From NCBI GenBank assembly GCA_043228905.1, contig JBHGNT010000006.1, forward strand, positions 19,778,001 to 19,842,000: a DNA stretch of 64,000 nucleotides, given 5' to 3'. Of the stretch, positions 20,549 through 32,661 are shown in pieces; positions within the stretch are counted from its first letter, which is position 1; each line of letters starts with the position of its first letter. The notes under the pieces were generated by a model. It ran no database searches, was not told where the DNA came from, and was given only the letters and a program-made list of their open reading frames with translations. A program made the translations under genes and the position numbers. This DNA is from Azolla caroliniana (taxonomy: Eukaryota; Polypodiophyta).

Positions 20549-23500
20549 AACAAAAGACTGACTATTCTATATTTTTAATAATGCAGACCACCCTTCACTA
20601 TCATATAAGGATAAAAGAAAGATCAGTAAGAAAAGAAATAAAGCTTTTGTGTGGACTATAGAGATGGATCAAGACCTGCTTTTAGTGGATACAAATACAC
20701 TATAAATTTGTCCACTGGAGAGCCCTTGTCATTGATAGGGTTTCAGTCGATAACAAGATCAAACCAAAGAAGAGAACGAGAAGGCAAGTGTCTTGATAAG
20801 AATAAAAACATTGCAAGAATACACTAAAGACTGACATTAAACTAGAATGGTTCATCAATATTAGAGCACTTGCTTATATAATCTACTTGGACAAATGCAA
20901 GCTCACCACTTTGCAACCACGTATGATTGCCACTTGTGCAAAGTGGCAACATATCATAATAATATGTGTACTTTCAAGACTAATTATGGAAAGCCAAAAC
21001 AAATATTATGTATAATATAGTACGGATTATAGCAATTTATATATATGCTTATGCCATTATCCCCTTCCTTTGATGATAAGTTTCATGACATGCAATGCGA
21101 GAATTGGGACTTGGCTTATTGACATATCAATGATGAAATTTAGCAACAAGTTTTACGGCAATAACAAGATTCTTAGTAGGTTCCCACATTTGATCACTTG
21201 GTGAACAACCTAACCAATCAAAAAAATATTATAAATTGTAGTTTGTGTGTTGTTGCATTTGGTATGACAACATTATCACGGAAATATTTGTATGTGTAAA
21301 ATATGAATGAGACCATTAAGGTCTTGAACCAAGAAAGATGGAGTTGAGGTTGGTGTCTTTAGAATTTGTTAAAGTCAAAATTTTAAGATGACACATATAC
21401 ATGTGCTTAATAACGTCACCACTTGAATTGTGTTAGCATTGAATATTGTGCTCATAAGATCATGAGTGTGGAATTTCCTGATTAGTGAGTGTTTGAACAA
21501 TGATGGCGCACATTAAATGTTTGTGCCAAAGATGGTGTGACACTTTGTGTTAAATTCACAAAGGTATGTATTATTTCACTTATCTTCATGCATATGACAT
21601 ATTTACAAATGTGCACGTGAGACAACTTGTTTGATCTTCAATTTGCATGTAAAAAAGTATCAATGCGCATGTGAATGGATGTAAATGTGTAATATATGGG
21701 TTAACATGTGTGTGTGGATGCATATGAAATGTGGAATTGTATGTGTACCTATTTATTTTCTTATATGCACGTGAATGTTTGTGTTTTCTATGCATGTGTG
21801 CTTGTTTTGGGGGAAGGAGGGAGATGAGAATTCAACAAATAGGAGAGGTTTTAAAGGATAGGGGAAAAGGGTCGTTGAAGAATAAAATGAATTGAGGGGT
21901 AGCTTAATAGTTTTAAAATTTAAAGGGTGTGCATGAATTTGTTTTTCGGGGAACTCGAGAGGTGCCTAGCTTGGATGCCAAACCTAGGGTTGGGTAATCG
22001 AACATGAGTTGAGCCTAGGGTTGGGTATTTACTCGTGCTTATGTAGGGTGAATGATGAGGAGGGTTGTTGTTGACCTCATATGCAACAAATGATAACATT
22101 GTGTTCATACAATTTAGTGTTGTTGAATTGCGACATTATTCTTCATATGTACAAAATTGACCAGCAGGCATGGAATGCTACATCTCATCTCGCCCCAACA
22201 CTTGGAGAGCTTGTCTTGATCATGACGTCGTGATGTGGGGACCTCACGAGATGAAAATCATTGGATTCAAGATACATGAAAGGTTGAAGGATAGGGCAAA
22301 AGTACAACAAGAAAGGTAGGAGATAGGATGAGACTTAACAAAACAAAAAGACTTATCTCAATTCACAAGAACTTACTCTTACAATGATAAGGTCAAAGGT
22401 TTGTTTGGGCCATGAAAGGAATATGTGGATAGTGGGTCAAATGAAGGCATTGTGTAAGGATTTGATGGGATAATCAACATTTTGCTCAGATTAGGCGCCT
22501 TAAGAAGATAAGTATAGGTGCATGCCAAAGCAAGTCCTACTATTTATATTTGCATGAGGAACGCTAGAAGCCTGTAGAAGGGGCAAGAGAGCTCATTGTC
22601 GAGGGTCAGTTTTTTGTACAAGGTGGAAGTGTTGTCGAGATTTCGATCAGGCTCATGGTTGTGGATCGAGAGAGGATTTGTTGGATGTTGTTTGTTGGGA
22701 TGTTACATTGAAACTCGAGGATTTCCCTCTAAAGCTCTTCACCTTGATCCATTACTACTTCTATCTTATCTATTTGAAGATCAAGCCACTCCATGTAATA
22801 GAGTCGCGATTTTATCTCGCTTGAACATGAGTAAGAACTATGATCCATTTGATGTAATACAATGTTGCTTTTTTATATACCTACAAAAATATATTTGTAG
22901 TGAATCTTTTGTTATAGTGAGTTTCATAATCATTCAAGGATTGTGGTGGATTTATAAAATCAGAAATCTGAGTATGGAGCAGGAAGATACGTGGAATTGC
23001 CTCAAATTCGATGAAAGATAGAACATGAATCTGAGCTCCAAGCAGGATGTTACATGGGAGAAATTAGCACTTGAATGACGAGTCAAGTCCATCACACCAG
23101 TTAAGGCTAACATCCCTTGGATCGGAGGGTGCTTGACCAAAAGGGCAACATTTGTAATTTTGAGAAATAATTCCCAAAACGGGAGGGGGGGATCAATTCA
23201 TAGAAGGAAGGGTTTTGCTTGAACCCATTTTTAATAAGTTAAAGCTCTGGTTCGAGGAGAGGAGAGTTCTAATTTGAACTTCACTCTAAATTGAGAAAAT
23301 GCCTTGTCAACCAATGTTGCAATTGTTGTCACCGCCTACACGTCTTCGTTGAAATAGTTGCTACAACCATCGCCCAACATCACCACTGACCCTGTTGCAA
23401 GTGATGTCTACCCGCCATGCTTACCTTTACAAATACTTTAAGGAAAAAAACTTTAGAACCCATTCACTAACACATACTCCTTTGCTTTGTCCCCAAATAC

Positions 23501-23843
23501 CCCTCCTACCTACTAACACACACACACACATAAACATTGAAGGGAACATTTGCAAACACATGCACATTAATATTTAGAAATAACATATCCATACACATAT
23601 ATTTGCCTCCTTGTATGTTAATATTCATCAAACCAAAGCATTGTTTTGCACATATAAAACACACAATAATTATAAACTCTTAGGAGTCTCACACTTTCAC
23701 ACACAATCATATGCTTATATCCCTAAGTGTTCCTACACACACACACACATCCTATCATGCACACAAGTTTATGAAAAGAGGAAAAAGAAATTTCAAGGAT
23801 GGAAGGTGACAACTCAAGTCCATTCTATCCTCTTTGGTTGAAG
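20549..23843. other. AT-rich non-coding stretch
   Basis: I see no gene here. There are short (CA)n runs at 23517-23530 and 23733-23748. The longest open frame (22596-23021) has no recognisable motif and atypical composition. Part of this region is the target of the chromovirus that starts at 23849. Confidence 0.6.
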
Positions 23844-23848
23844 TCACC

Positions 23849-24303
23849 TATTATAGATCTAGGTACTAAAGTAAGCTTAAGATAAGGATAAAGAAATGAA
23901 AGATAGAAAGGAGAAAGAGAAAGAAGGGTGCCGATCCACCCGACCACCCCCGAGCGAAGGGATCGAGACGGACTCGAGCCTCGATCGGCGTCCCATACCA
24001 CCGTCGTGGCGTCGAGTCGTACTTGGTGCTGGAGCGCTCGCTACAAGAGTTGACCCACCACACGAGCAGAGTCTCGATGTAGTCAAAAGATGATCCAATG
24101 AGGGTAGCTAGGCCTCTTATTTATAGCGATACCCAAGCCCCCCAGGAAAGTTCACACTTGACCTAATGGGTTGTCTCAATCCCGAGGATTAAAAGTAATC
24201 CTCCCCTTCTTTACACTCTCGTTTAACCCTCACACTTATCCACGTGTATAGAATACTACGGTAAATTCTTACCACGGGATATTATATGGTCATGCCCGTA
24301 ACA
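23849..24303 (-). repeat. 3' LTR of the minus-strand chromovirus
   Basis: This is one of two 455-bp copies (the other is 30523-30977), differing at about eight positions by eye. On the minus strand it runs TGTTACGGGC to CTATAATA. The polypurine tract AAAGAGGGGGAGTA adjoins it at 24304-24317. The flank TCACC (23844-23848) matches TCACC at 30996-31000. Confidence 0.95.
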
Positions 24304-27300
24304 TACTCCCCCTCTTTAAAACATTGCACTCTTGCAATGGAAAGTTAGGGAAGTTAGTTCTAAGAGTATTTTCGCGTTCCCATGTGGCATCTTTTATTGA
24401 TTTATCCATCCATTTTATTTTAAATTCTCGGATTTCTTTAGTACGTAATTTTTTTGTTTTAATATCGAGAATTCTTTCTGGTACATGTGGTTTAGAAGAT
24501 AATTCTTCAAAAGTAACCAGAGTTTCAGTTGTAACTGTATTGTCGCTAGAACCTAGAAGTTCTTTTAGACGACTCACATGAAAGACTAGATGAATTCCGA
24601 CACCATCGGGAAGAGCGAGACGATAGGCTGATGACCCAATGCGTTTGAGGACTGTAAAAGGTCCACAAAACCGTGGGGCTAACTTAGCGCACTTACCCGT
24701 AGACAATGTCTTAGAATTGTGAGGTACACGTAAAAATACCTTCTGTCCAGGGTTGAATACACGAGGTTGCCTATGATGATCGGCATAAAAACGCGCTCTA
24801 TCTTGAGTTGTTTTTATATTACCTCGTGCAATATGCAACATATCTTGCATATCCCGAAGAAAGTTTTGCGTACTTCGCAACTCATCATGATGTATATTAA
24901 CATCAATCGGGGCTCGTGGCTGAAAACCATACATCAACATAAAAGGACTATATCCCGTCGACGTATGCTTGGAGCGGTTATAAGCAAACTCCAAAATTGG
25001 GAGATAACGTTCCCATTTTGTTGGTTTTGCACCAACGTATGCTCGAAGCATGTCCTCAATAATTTGATTTACTCGTTCTGTCTGTCCATCGGATTGAGGA
25101 TGATCCGTGGAGCTCATGCTCAACGTAGTTTCTAACTTCTTAAAGACTTGCGTCCAGAAGTCACTAGTAAACTTTGGATCTCGATCACTCATGATATCCA
25201 TCGGTAACCCATAAAAACGAAACAATTCGTCAACGAATTGGTAAGCCAATTCAGGAGCTGTTACCGTGGTTTTAGTAGCAATAAATCTGGCCATTTTAGT
25301 TAGTCGATCAACGACAACCCAGATGGCATCATGACCTTTTTGGGTGCGAGGAAGGCTAACAATAAAATCCATGGATATACTTTCCCACTTATTATTGGGA
25401 ATGTCCAAGGGATGTAAAAGTCCTGCGGCTTTAAGTCGCTCGGCTTTGTTAACCTGACACTGGTGACATTTAGTCACATAGCTATGTATGTAAGGACGCA
25501 TCTTAGGCCAATAAAATTGAGTGGAGATGAGAACGAGTGTACGATGTATTCCAGGGTGCCCTGCTGAGGGTGCATCATGGCATTCAAAAAGAATCCTCTT
25601 TTTTACCTCGGGTAAATCTGGAACACAAACCTTCCCATTACGGTAGAGCAAATCGTTAGCAATGTGGAAGTATTCCTTCGAGGATGTGGTGGTGTCTATT
25701 CCAGACTCAACTCTTGCCCAGTATTTTGCGAAATAACTGTCATCAGGATACTTTCCTCGAAGGTGATCATAAAGATCTGATGATATTGCAGTGAAGCTAA
25801 GCATGTTAACTTCACGGATGCGACTTAGTGCATCAGCGACAGTGTTCATGGAACCTTTACGATATCGTATGGAAAAATCAAAGTCTTGGATGAGATCAGC
25901 CCATCGTGCCTTACGACCTTTCAGGTCTTGTTGGTCACAAAAATATTTCAAGGACTCGTGGTCCGTAGTTACCACAAAGTGATTTCCATAAAGATAATGG
26001 CGCCATGTTTTCAGTGCATGTATAACTGCAAATAATTCCTTTTCTTGAACGGTATACCGACATTGAGCAGAATCAAGTTTCTTACTCTCGAATGCTATTG
26101 GTTTACCATCTTGATACAAGACAGCACCTATAGCATAATCGCTTGCATCGGTTTCAACCTCAAAAGGTTTTGAAGGATCAGGTAAAAGAAGTGAAGGAGC
26201 CTTGCAAACCAGGTCCTTGAGTTCCTTAAAGGCAAGGTCTAGTGTAGCATTCCACACAATAGGTTTTGTAGACTTACGCGTTTGACCTTTTAAAAGATCA
26301 GTAAATGGCGTCGTCAATTGGGAGTAATTACGAAGAGACTTTCGCAAAAACCCCACAAAACCAAGGAATGATCGAACTTCTCGAATATTCCGAAGAGTGG
26401 GCCAAAGCTTGATTTTCTCAATGCGAGAAGGATCAATTTCAACTCCTCGTTCGGTTATGAGATGACCTAGATAAGTAATTGATTTCTTGAAGAACTCACA
26501 TTTTGAGATCTTTGCATAAAACTGTTTGTCACGCAATGTTTGTAAAACAAAGCGGATATGTCTAGCATGTTCTGGTAATGTACGGCTATAAACTAAAATA
26601 TCATCCAAGAAAATAACGACAAATTTTCCAAGTTGTTCTCGGAAAATGTCATTCATTTCTTGTTGAAAAGTAGCCGGAGCATTGGTCAAACCAAAAGGCA
26701 TAACCAAAAACTCATAATGGCCATAGCGGAAAATAACGACAAATTTTCCAAGTTGTTCTCGGAAAATGTCATTCATTTCTTGTTGAAAAGTAGCCGGAGC
26801 ATTGGTCAAACCAAAAGGCATAACCAAAAACTCGTAATGGCCATAGCGCGTACGAAATGCCGTTTTAGGAACATCGTCCTCACTTATTCGTATTTGATGG
26901 TAGCCAGTATGGAGATCAAGTTTCGTAAAATACCTAGCTCCCTGGAGACGGTCAATTAGATCGTCAGCCCAGGGCAATGGATACGAATTCTTGATCGTCA
27001 CTTTATTCAAGCGTCGGTAATTAATACACATACGCCATGTGCCCTCTTTCTTTTTAACCAAGAGAACTGGTGCACCCCATGGAGATTTACTATAACGTAT
27101 ATAACCCATTCGTAAATAGTCCTTGAGTTGCTTAGATACCTCATCTTCTTCGGATCGACTTAAGCGATACGGAGGTATACTTATTGGTGCAACACCAGGT
27201 ACAATATCTATGCGATGGTCTATATTACGTTTAGGAGGTAACCCATCAGGTAGTTCACTTGGAAAAACATCATGAAAATCATTTAAGATTTCATCAAGTT

Positions 27301-27886
27301 GTTATTGTTCAAAATATGTTAATTGAATCGGGACATTATCGATATTGTAAACGTGAATGTCCGGATCAAGTACACAATAAAATAACTTAGAACAAGACAA
27401 TTCGGATATTGATGGACACGAGGAAACAATCGAGAGGGATTGTTTTTTTACATATTGAATAAAATGCGTACAATCGTTCAGTACAAAAGAAATGGAATGA
27501 TGAACCCAATTAATAAATAAAGAAGAGTTTTTATTATAAAACCAGGGATATCCCAGTATTACATCGGTGGTACAAAGATTCATTACATGGAAGTCTACTT
27601 CCTCTATATAAGTATCAATAGAAATTCCTAATGAGTGAATCGCCCCGTTGATGTATTGTACTCTTCCATCAGCCAAGTGCACCGTGTAGGTGTGATCACT
27701 TACGGTGGGTTGGATTCCCCATATCTGAACCAAACGATCATTCACAAAATTGTGTGAGCTTCCCGAATCAAATAAAAATTGTACGGGAGATCCATTGATA
27801 TACCCGTTTGCACGTAGTAAATCATTGGGACCCAATACATAGTGAGGGAAAGAACATTGACAATTACTTAAATGATGTGTATAGAC
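24290..27886 (-). pseudogene. chromovirus pol: protease, reverse transcriptase, RNase H, integrase, chromodomain
   Basis: This is a Ty3/gypsy polyprotein on the minus strand, one frame from 27886 to 24290. Protease: VQFLFDSGSSHNF near 27770. An in-frame TAA at 27302-27304 separates it from reverse transcriptase ([42 protein letters not shown]). RNase H ([27 protein letters not shown]) and integrase ([52 protein letters not shown]) follow. It ends in a chromodomain-like [17 protein letters not shown] with [19 protein letters not shown] 120-bp in-frame tandem duplication just before the FLDD box repeats 40 residues of the palm, and with the TAA makes the copy inactive. Otherwise it is remarkably open. 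Confidence 0.96.
26609..26848. repeat. 120-bp tandem duplication inside reverse transcriptase
   Basis: Units 26609-26728 and 26729-26848 differ at one base by eye (26714 against 26834). The length is a multiple of three, so the frame is kept and residues from [13 protein letters not shown] to GKFVVIF occur twice. Confidence 0.95.
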
Positions 27887-28840
27887 CTAAAGGACATTAG
27901 GAATCTGACCTTTATGGTCTGCAGCTTTAGCTTTGTTGTCGTGCTCTTTCCGTTGGAGCTTTCGACATTGATCTTTTGTATGACCCTTCTTTTTGCAGAA
28001 TACACAAAAAGGATGTTGTCGCTTACAATCGCGATCCAGGAATTCGTTGGGTGTCTTGCGTTTCCCAACAAATTGTGACTGCTTAGTCCCGGGCGCTTCA
28101 TTGGGTTTGTTATGGTCCTTCGAAGTGCGTTGATAGCGAAGAACTATTTCAACGGCCTCTTCGAAGGATTTTGGATCCTTATCGTGCACTATCCAGTGAT
28201 AGTCCGAATTGGGGATGCCATTGACAAAACAAGCTATCAACCAATTGTCCCCTTCTAGACCCGATTTTTGGATTTGGGTTCTAGCATGGTGAACATAGTC
28301 TTCTAGCGAGGAAAATTTCCTGCTAGAGAGGTTCATTAAAGCTTGTGTTGCCTCGGTTTGAGAGGGAGGTTGCAGAAATTGGCCCTTAAAAACCGTGACA
28401 AAATCTGTCCAGGTATCGGGCAATTTCCCCATAGTACGGAGGCCACGCCACCAGGCGGCGGCCTTACCCCCGAGTTCTCGGCCGACATATGCAATCTTCG
28501 TACTATCTGGCGTGGGATAGAGCTCAAAATGAGACTCCCATCGTCCCAGCCATGTGCAGATTGCTTCTTCGGTTCTTTCCTTTTTGTCTCCGGTAAATGG
28601 CTTAACGACAAATGATGGTTCACCTTGTCGCTCATCAGGTCTATTAGTCTCACGTTGTAGACTAATGACACGTGCCTCAAGAGCACTCTGAGATTGCCGA
28701 AGTTCGGTCATCTGTTGAGCGGTGAAACTAAGGTATTGGGTTATTTGTGCCAAATACATCTCAGTGGACATTTGTCTAGGAGGATTCCCTTGAGTTCCTT
28801 CCGCTTGAGCGGATGACATCGGGCCGTTAATTTGAGCCAT
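27887..28840 (-). pseudogene. chromovirus gag
   Basis: It starts MAQINGPMSSAQAEG and runs 317 residues. There is an N-terminal coiled-coil-like LTAQQMTELRQSQ region, a capsid-type domain (GGKAAAWWRGLRTM, FKGQFLQP, YVHHARTQIQKSG) and a zinc knuckle CVFCKKKGHTKDQC near residue 285. It ends at a single TAG (27887-27889), after which the same frame continues through VYTHHLSNCQC into protease. The gag itself looks intact; it is labelled a pseudogene only because the element as a whole is disabled. Confidence 0.93.
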
Positions 28841-30522
28841 TAAAGATTATTTCTGGAAAAGAAATAGGACAAGGTCAGAGATATAGTCATAACATCATGT
28901 CGTGATGTAAACATATCATGGGCGAGCATTAATCGATATCATTATCTCACGTCAATACCCCTCTAGACGTATGAGATGAGGTTCAAGATCAGGTTACTAT
29001 GGTAACACAAAGGTGTTTTAAAAACCATGGGGGTGACAAATAAATGTCTTTCCCTTATCTTTATATCGATTTTTTTATGGTGGCTCCCCGAGGCTCAACC
29101 ATGTATGTTCGCGTCATGAATTGTTTATACACGAAAAAAATGTTAATAATAAACTATGTTTCGGTGCCCACATATGTGGTTTTGGCTCTTTAAGTCCTAT
29201 TACGAGGACCCCGAGGTGCACTTAGACCTTAAGTCTAAACATGTGTTATAGTCATATGCATCAAGGATGGTGTATGGTCTTGGTCATATTTGAACTCGAG
29301 ACCTCGAGAACAAATACATTAAACACTTGAGCCAACCAAGTAAGTTGCTCTTCTCGAATGCTTGATGTTTGATGCGTATAAGAGATATGCGAGATCATAT
29401 ATGTTTTTTTTCAAAGAACATATATGTCAAGGGTCCTTATTTCGCCCTCATTTACCAAAACTATGTTGGTACGTTACCTATCCTCAAGTCTCGTAATTAC
29501 GATGGCATATGCCAAAGTGCAACCTAATGGTGAAGCCAAATGAGCCCTTGTTTTGTAGTAGGCTCACGTGGGCCATCACATGGTCACGTCATTACGAATG
29601 CCTCTCGTAAGAACGAGCTCATGGTGGCATCGTATCCATGTAACGAGGGGGGGATGTTGGATACGTGCGTCATTGGAGCGACCTCACTTGAAGTGGGTCA
29701 AGCCCTACGTACTCAACATCATTATGGCTATTGGCGTTTCTTTACGTAACGAAATCGAGGTCATCAACGGGGTTATCAACAATAAAAAATTGTTGAAAAA
29801 GGGATAGTGACAACGCCATTCTCACAAAAATGTGAGGACGGCCACCAACATCCTTTTCCCGACCATGACAACTTTCGACATAATCACGTAATAACGAATA
29901 TACACATATGTTTACTTTTCACATATATACGATCAAATACATATATATGTGACCACATATGCCTATATTAAACATATCGTTATATTAAATAGCCACAAAT
30001 GATGTGATCGAGATACGTAATCGAGGTATATACCTCTACGCACACGAAACATCCACAAATAAGAGATCATCGTAATACGCAATTGAGGTATTGACCTCTT
30101 ACGCATACGAGACCAACCGCATATCGTTTACAACAAATCAAGGTATTAAACTAATACGCAAACGTAACATATGTTCGTGAAAGTAATACGTAATTGAGGT
30201 ATTAACCTCGTACGCATACGACACTCATCACATATTATTAATATGTCAAACGAGGTATTGACCTCGTGCACATATGTAAACGTTTTAGATAATCAATTAA
30301 AGACCACTACAACATCATTGACTTAATGAAAAAAATTACATATAAACTAAACACATGATTAGATGGGAGAAGAGAGAATAGAAAGAAAAATTATGGAAAG
30401 AGTTACCGAAGTTCTTTGTTGATCGTTGTCTGGATCAAGGCCAACTGCACAACGATCGATCAGCATCAATCAAAAGACAAATGAAAAACAAAGAAACATT
30501 AGTACAAAAATCTGATACCAAA
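28841..30522 (-). other. chromovirus 5' leader with internal repeats
   Basis: This 1.7-kb untranslated leader separates the 5' LTR from gag. A primer-binding site TGGTATCAGA (minus strand, 30511-30520) adjoins the LTR. Between 30010 and 30270 a phrase with AATACGCAATTGAGGTATTG and ACCTCGTACGCATACG recurs four or five times; each holds a GAGGTATT(G/A)ACCTC near-palindrome. A minus-strand tRNA-like block (GGTCTCGAGTTCAAAT) lies at 29270-29345. I see no gene. Confidence 0.75.
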
Positions 30523-30995
30523 TATTATAGATCTAGGTACTAAAGTAAGCTTAAGATAAGGATAAAGAAATGAAAGATAGAAAGGAGAAAGAGAAAGAAG
30601 GGTGCTGATCCACCCGACCACCCCCGAGCGAAGGGATCGAGACGGACTCGAGCCTCGATCGGCGTCCCATACCACCGCCGTGGCGTTGAGTCGTACCTGG
30701 TGCTAGAGCGCTCGCTACAAGAGTTGACCCACCACACGAGCAGAGTCTCGATGTAGTCAAAAGATGATCCAATGAGGGTAGCTAGGCCTCTTATTTATAG
30801 CGATACCCAAGGCCCCCAGGCAAGTTCACACTTGACCTAATGGGTTGTGTCAATCCCGAGGATTAAAAGTAATCCTCCCCTTCTTTACACTCTCGTTTAA
30901 CCCTCACACTTATCCACGTGTATAGAATACTACGGTAAATTCTTACCACGGGATATTATATGGTCATGCCCGTAACATTGGTCATGCCCGTAACA
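30523..30995 (-). repeat. 5' LTR of the minus-strand chromovirus, with 18-bp terminal duplication
   Basis: Bases 30523-30977 match 23849-24303. The outer end is followed by TTGGTCATGCCCGTAACA (30978-30995), a one-mismatch repeat of the last 18 bases, and only then by the TCACC target duplication (30996-31000). The 3' LTR lacks this extra unit. Confidence 0.93.
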
Positions 30996-31000
30996 TCACC

Positions 31001-31220
31001 GATGGTCTAGCTCTAGTTTCACAAGCACTTGTGTATCTTTGCAACACTGCTTTGCTCAACTGTCGGGACAAGATCAAAGATTGGTGGAGGTGAACAAGGT
31101 GTTAATGTTCTTGAAATCTTCTAATTGTGATGAAAGCATGAAACTTGGTATTCAACTAGAGTATAATGGCAAACCTAATGGGATAACCAAGTGTTACGTG
31201 CATAACCATAGCCGATCATG
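31001..31220 (+). pseudogene. possible retroelement gag remnant
   Basis: A 60-codon open stretch reads FAQLSGQDQRLVEVNKVLMF, then LKSSN and KLGIQLEYNGKPNG. It resembles the FEQQFVRLSVLDQ...LLFVKLVHALDREKVALLLE segment of the gag at 3894-4457. It is short, so the assignment is tentative. Confidence 0.4.
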
Positions 31221-31690
31221 ACATAGGTTTTTCGTAGTTTTTCCTAATTTCATGATGAGTATGCATGGCTTAATTATGAAAGGAACGAGGGTATGAATTG
31301 TAATATTCAATTTTATGGTGTGGGATAACTATTAAATGTATTATCACATGACCACATCAAATAAAGCAGTCTTGTGTGAACACATTAAGGCCTAGGGTTT
31401 CTACATATATAAGGAGGCTAGCTACCTTCTTATCAAGGGAGGTTTGACTTATTTTGAGACTATGATAGTGTGGCTATGGCTTTTGTTAGCTAAGCATGTG
31501 TATTCCTTAGAGAACCCAAGGTACGATTCGCATCAACCCTTGATGGTATGCGATATCGAGGAGGTATGGGTCCATCCCATGTTGCTACGAGGTGGTCGGG
31601 TGGTTTGACAACCCTCTTTCGTTTCTTTGGTATATAATTCCTTATGTTTTGCTTAATTAATTAGTTAGACTCTAAAAGTTGGTATCAGAT
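31195..31690 (+). repeat. LTR-like remnant ending in a primer-binding site
   Basis: TGGTATCAGATC at 31680-31691 matches the initiator-Met primer site. The sequence before it looks like an LTR: it starts near TGTTACGTGC (31195) and has ACATATATAAGGAGGC (near 31400) as a promoter. No coding part of the element could be recognised downstream, and a partner LTR was not seen. Confidence 0.5.
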
Positions 31691-31899
31691 CATACTAAAT
31701 TTTTTTCATATTTTCATTTGTTTTTTATGTGATTTTTGGAGCATCAAATGAGGCATTACCGCTTGATCCGGGAATGAGTGGAGCATGAACTTCAGTATTT
31801 ATGCAAAAAAAACTCTCTCTCTTCTTTCTTACCATATATTCTCTTGATATCTACTCAATATCAATTCATAGTTCATGAGTAGAACTATCATGATATGGC

Positions 31900-31975
31900 A
31901 TATGGCCTCCAATAGGAATTGAACCCGTGTACCTTATGGTATAGTGGTTCAACTACTATTTGAGGTCATATCATG
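31900..31975 (-). repeat. tRNA-derived SINE-like head
   Basis: The minus strand shows TAGTTGAACCACTATACC (A-box-like) and GTACACGGGTTCAATTCC (B-box-like). It is probably a degraded Pol III repeat. Confidence 0.45.
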
Positions 31976-32191
31976 ACAAGAACTATTTGGTATTTAGAAT
32001 GCACAATGAGATAGGGAGATACTACCTATATGGAAATCAATTTCAAGTAACTACGGACCGATAGTCCTTGAAATATTACAAGACCAATGGAACCTCATGG
32101 GTTATATGGCACAATAGACGGAGCTCATTAAGGACTTTGATCTTCCATTAAATAGTTTTAATTAATTATTTGTCAATGTTTTAAGTCACTC

Positions 32192-32265
32192 GTGATGTGT
32201 TGGTGTAATGGTAATGGGGGGACACTCCAACCGCTAGGTTGGAGGTTCGAGTCTCCCCGCACCAA
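32192..32265 (+). repeat. tRNA-like SINE head
   Basis: TGGTGTAATGGTAATGGGGG (A-box-like) and TTGGAGGTTCGAGTCTCCCC (B-box region) are spaced as in a tRNA, and GTTGGTG near the start can pair with CACCAAC at the end. A true tRNA is unlikely, since the T stem is imperfect and no normal anticodon stem forms. GTAAGTGGCGACGA repeats follow at 32304 and 32355. Confidence 0.5.
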
Positions 32266-32661
32266 CATACATGTGGTACCTAAAAAAGGGCGGTTTGTGC
32301 CCGTAAGTGGCGACGACGCAGATGGTGACAGTGAAGGGCCATACGGTTATGCTCGTAAGTGGCGACGATGCAGATGGTGACGGTGAAGGGCGGTGGTAAA
32401 ATGTAGCCTGTCTACAAGTTGCATGATGGAACGTGGTGAGAGTCTCATCATATCTCCTAGAGGTCATCCTGTGCATGTATCTCACTCGTACCATTCGGTA
32501 GGAATGGTACACCCCCTGATGGATTATGTACTGCTAATAAAACATGACTTCGTGTGAGTTGTAGCCTTCGGGTGAGCCAAAGATAAAAAAATACTGAAGT
32601 AGTATCTCTAAATGGAAAAAGAAATAAAAATGTTTTAAGTTATCTTCATGAGGTTAACTTT

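Noticed and set aside
22596-23021. A 141-codon open frame.
   Set aside because: It has no domain or conserved motif and lies in AT-rich sequence with no splice or promoter support.
30010-30270. A CRISPR-like array.
   Set aside because: The units vary in length and sequence, and they lie in a retrotransposon leader of a plant genome.
32192-32265. A functional tRNA gene.
   Set aside because: Boxes A and B are present, but the T stem has a mismatch and no proper anticodon arm forms; a SINE head fits better.
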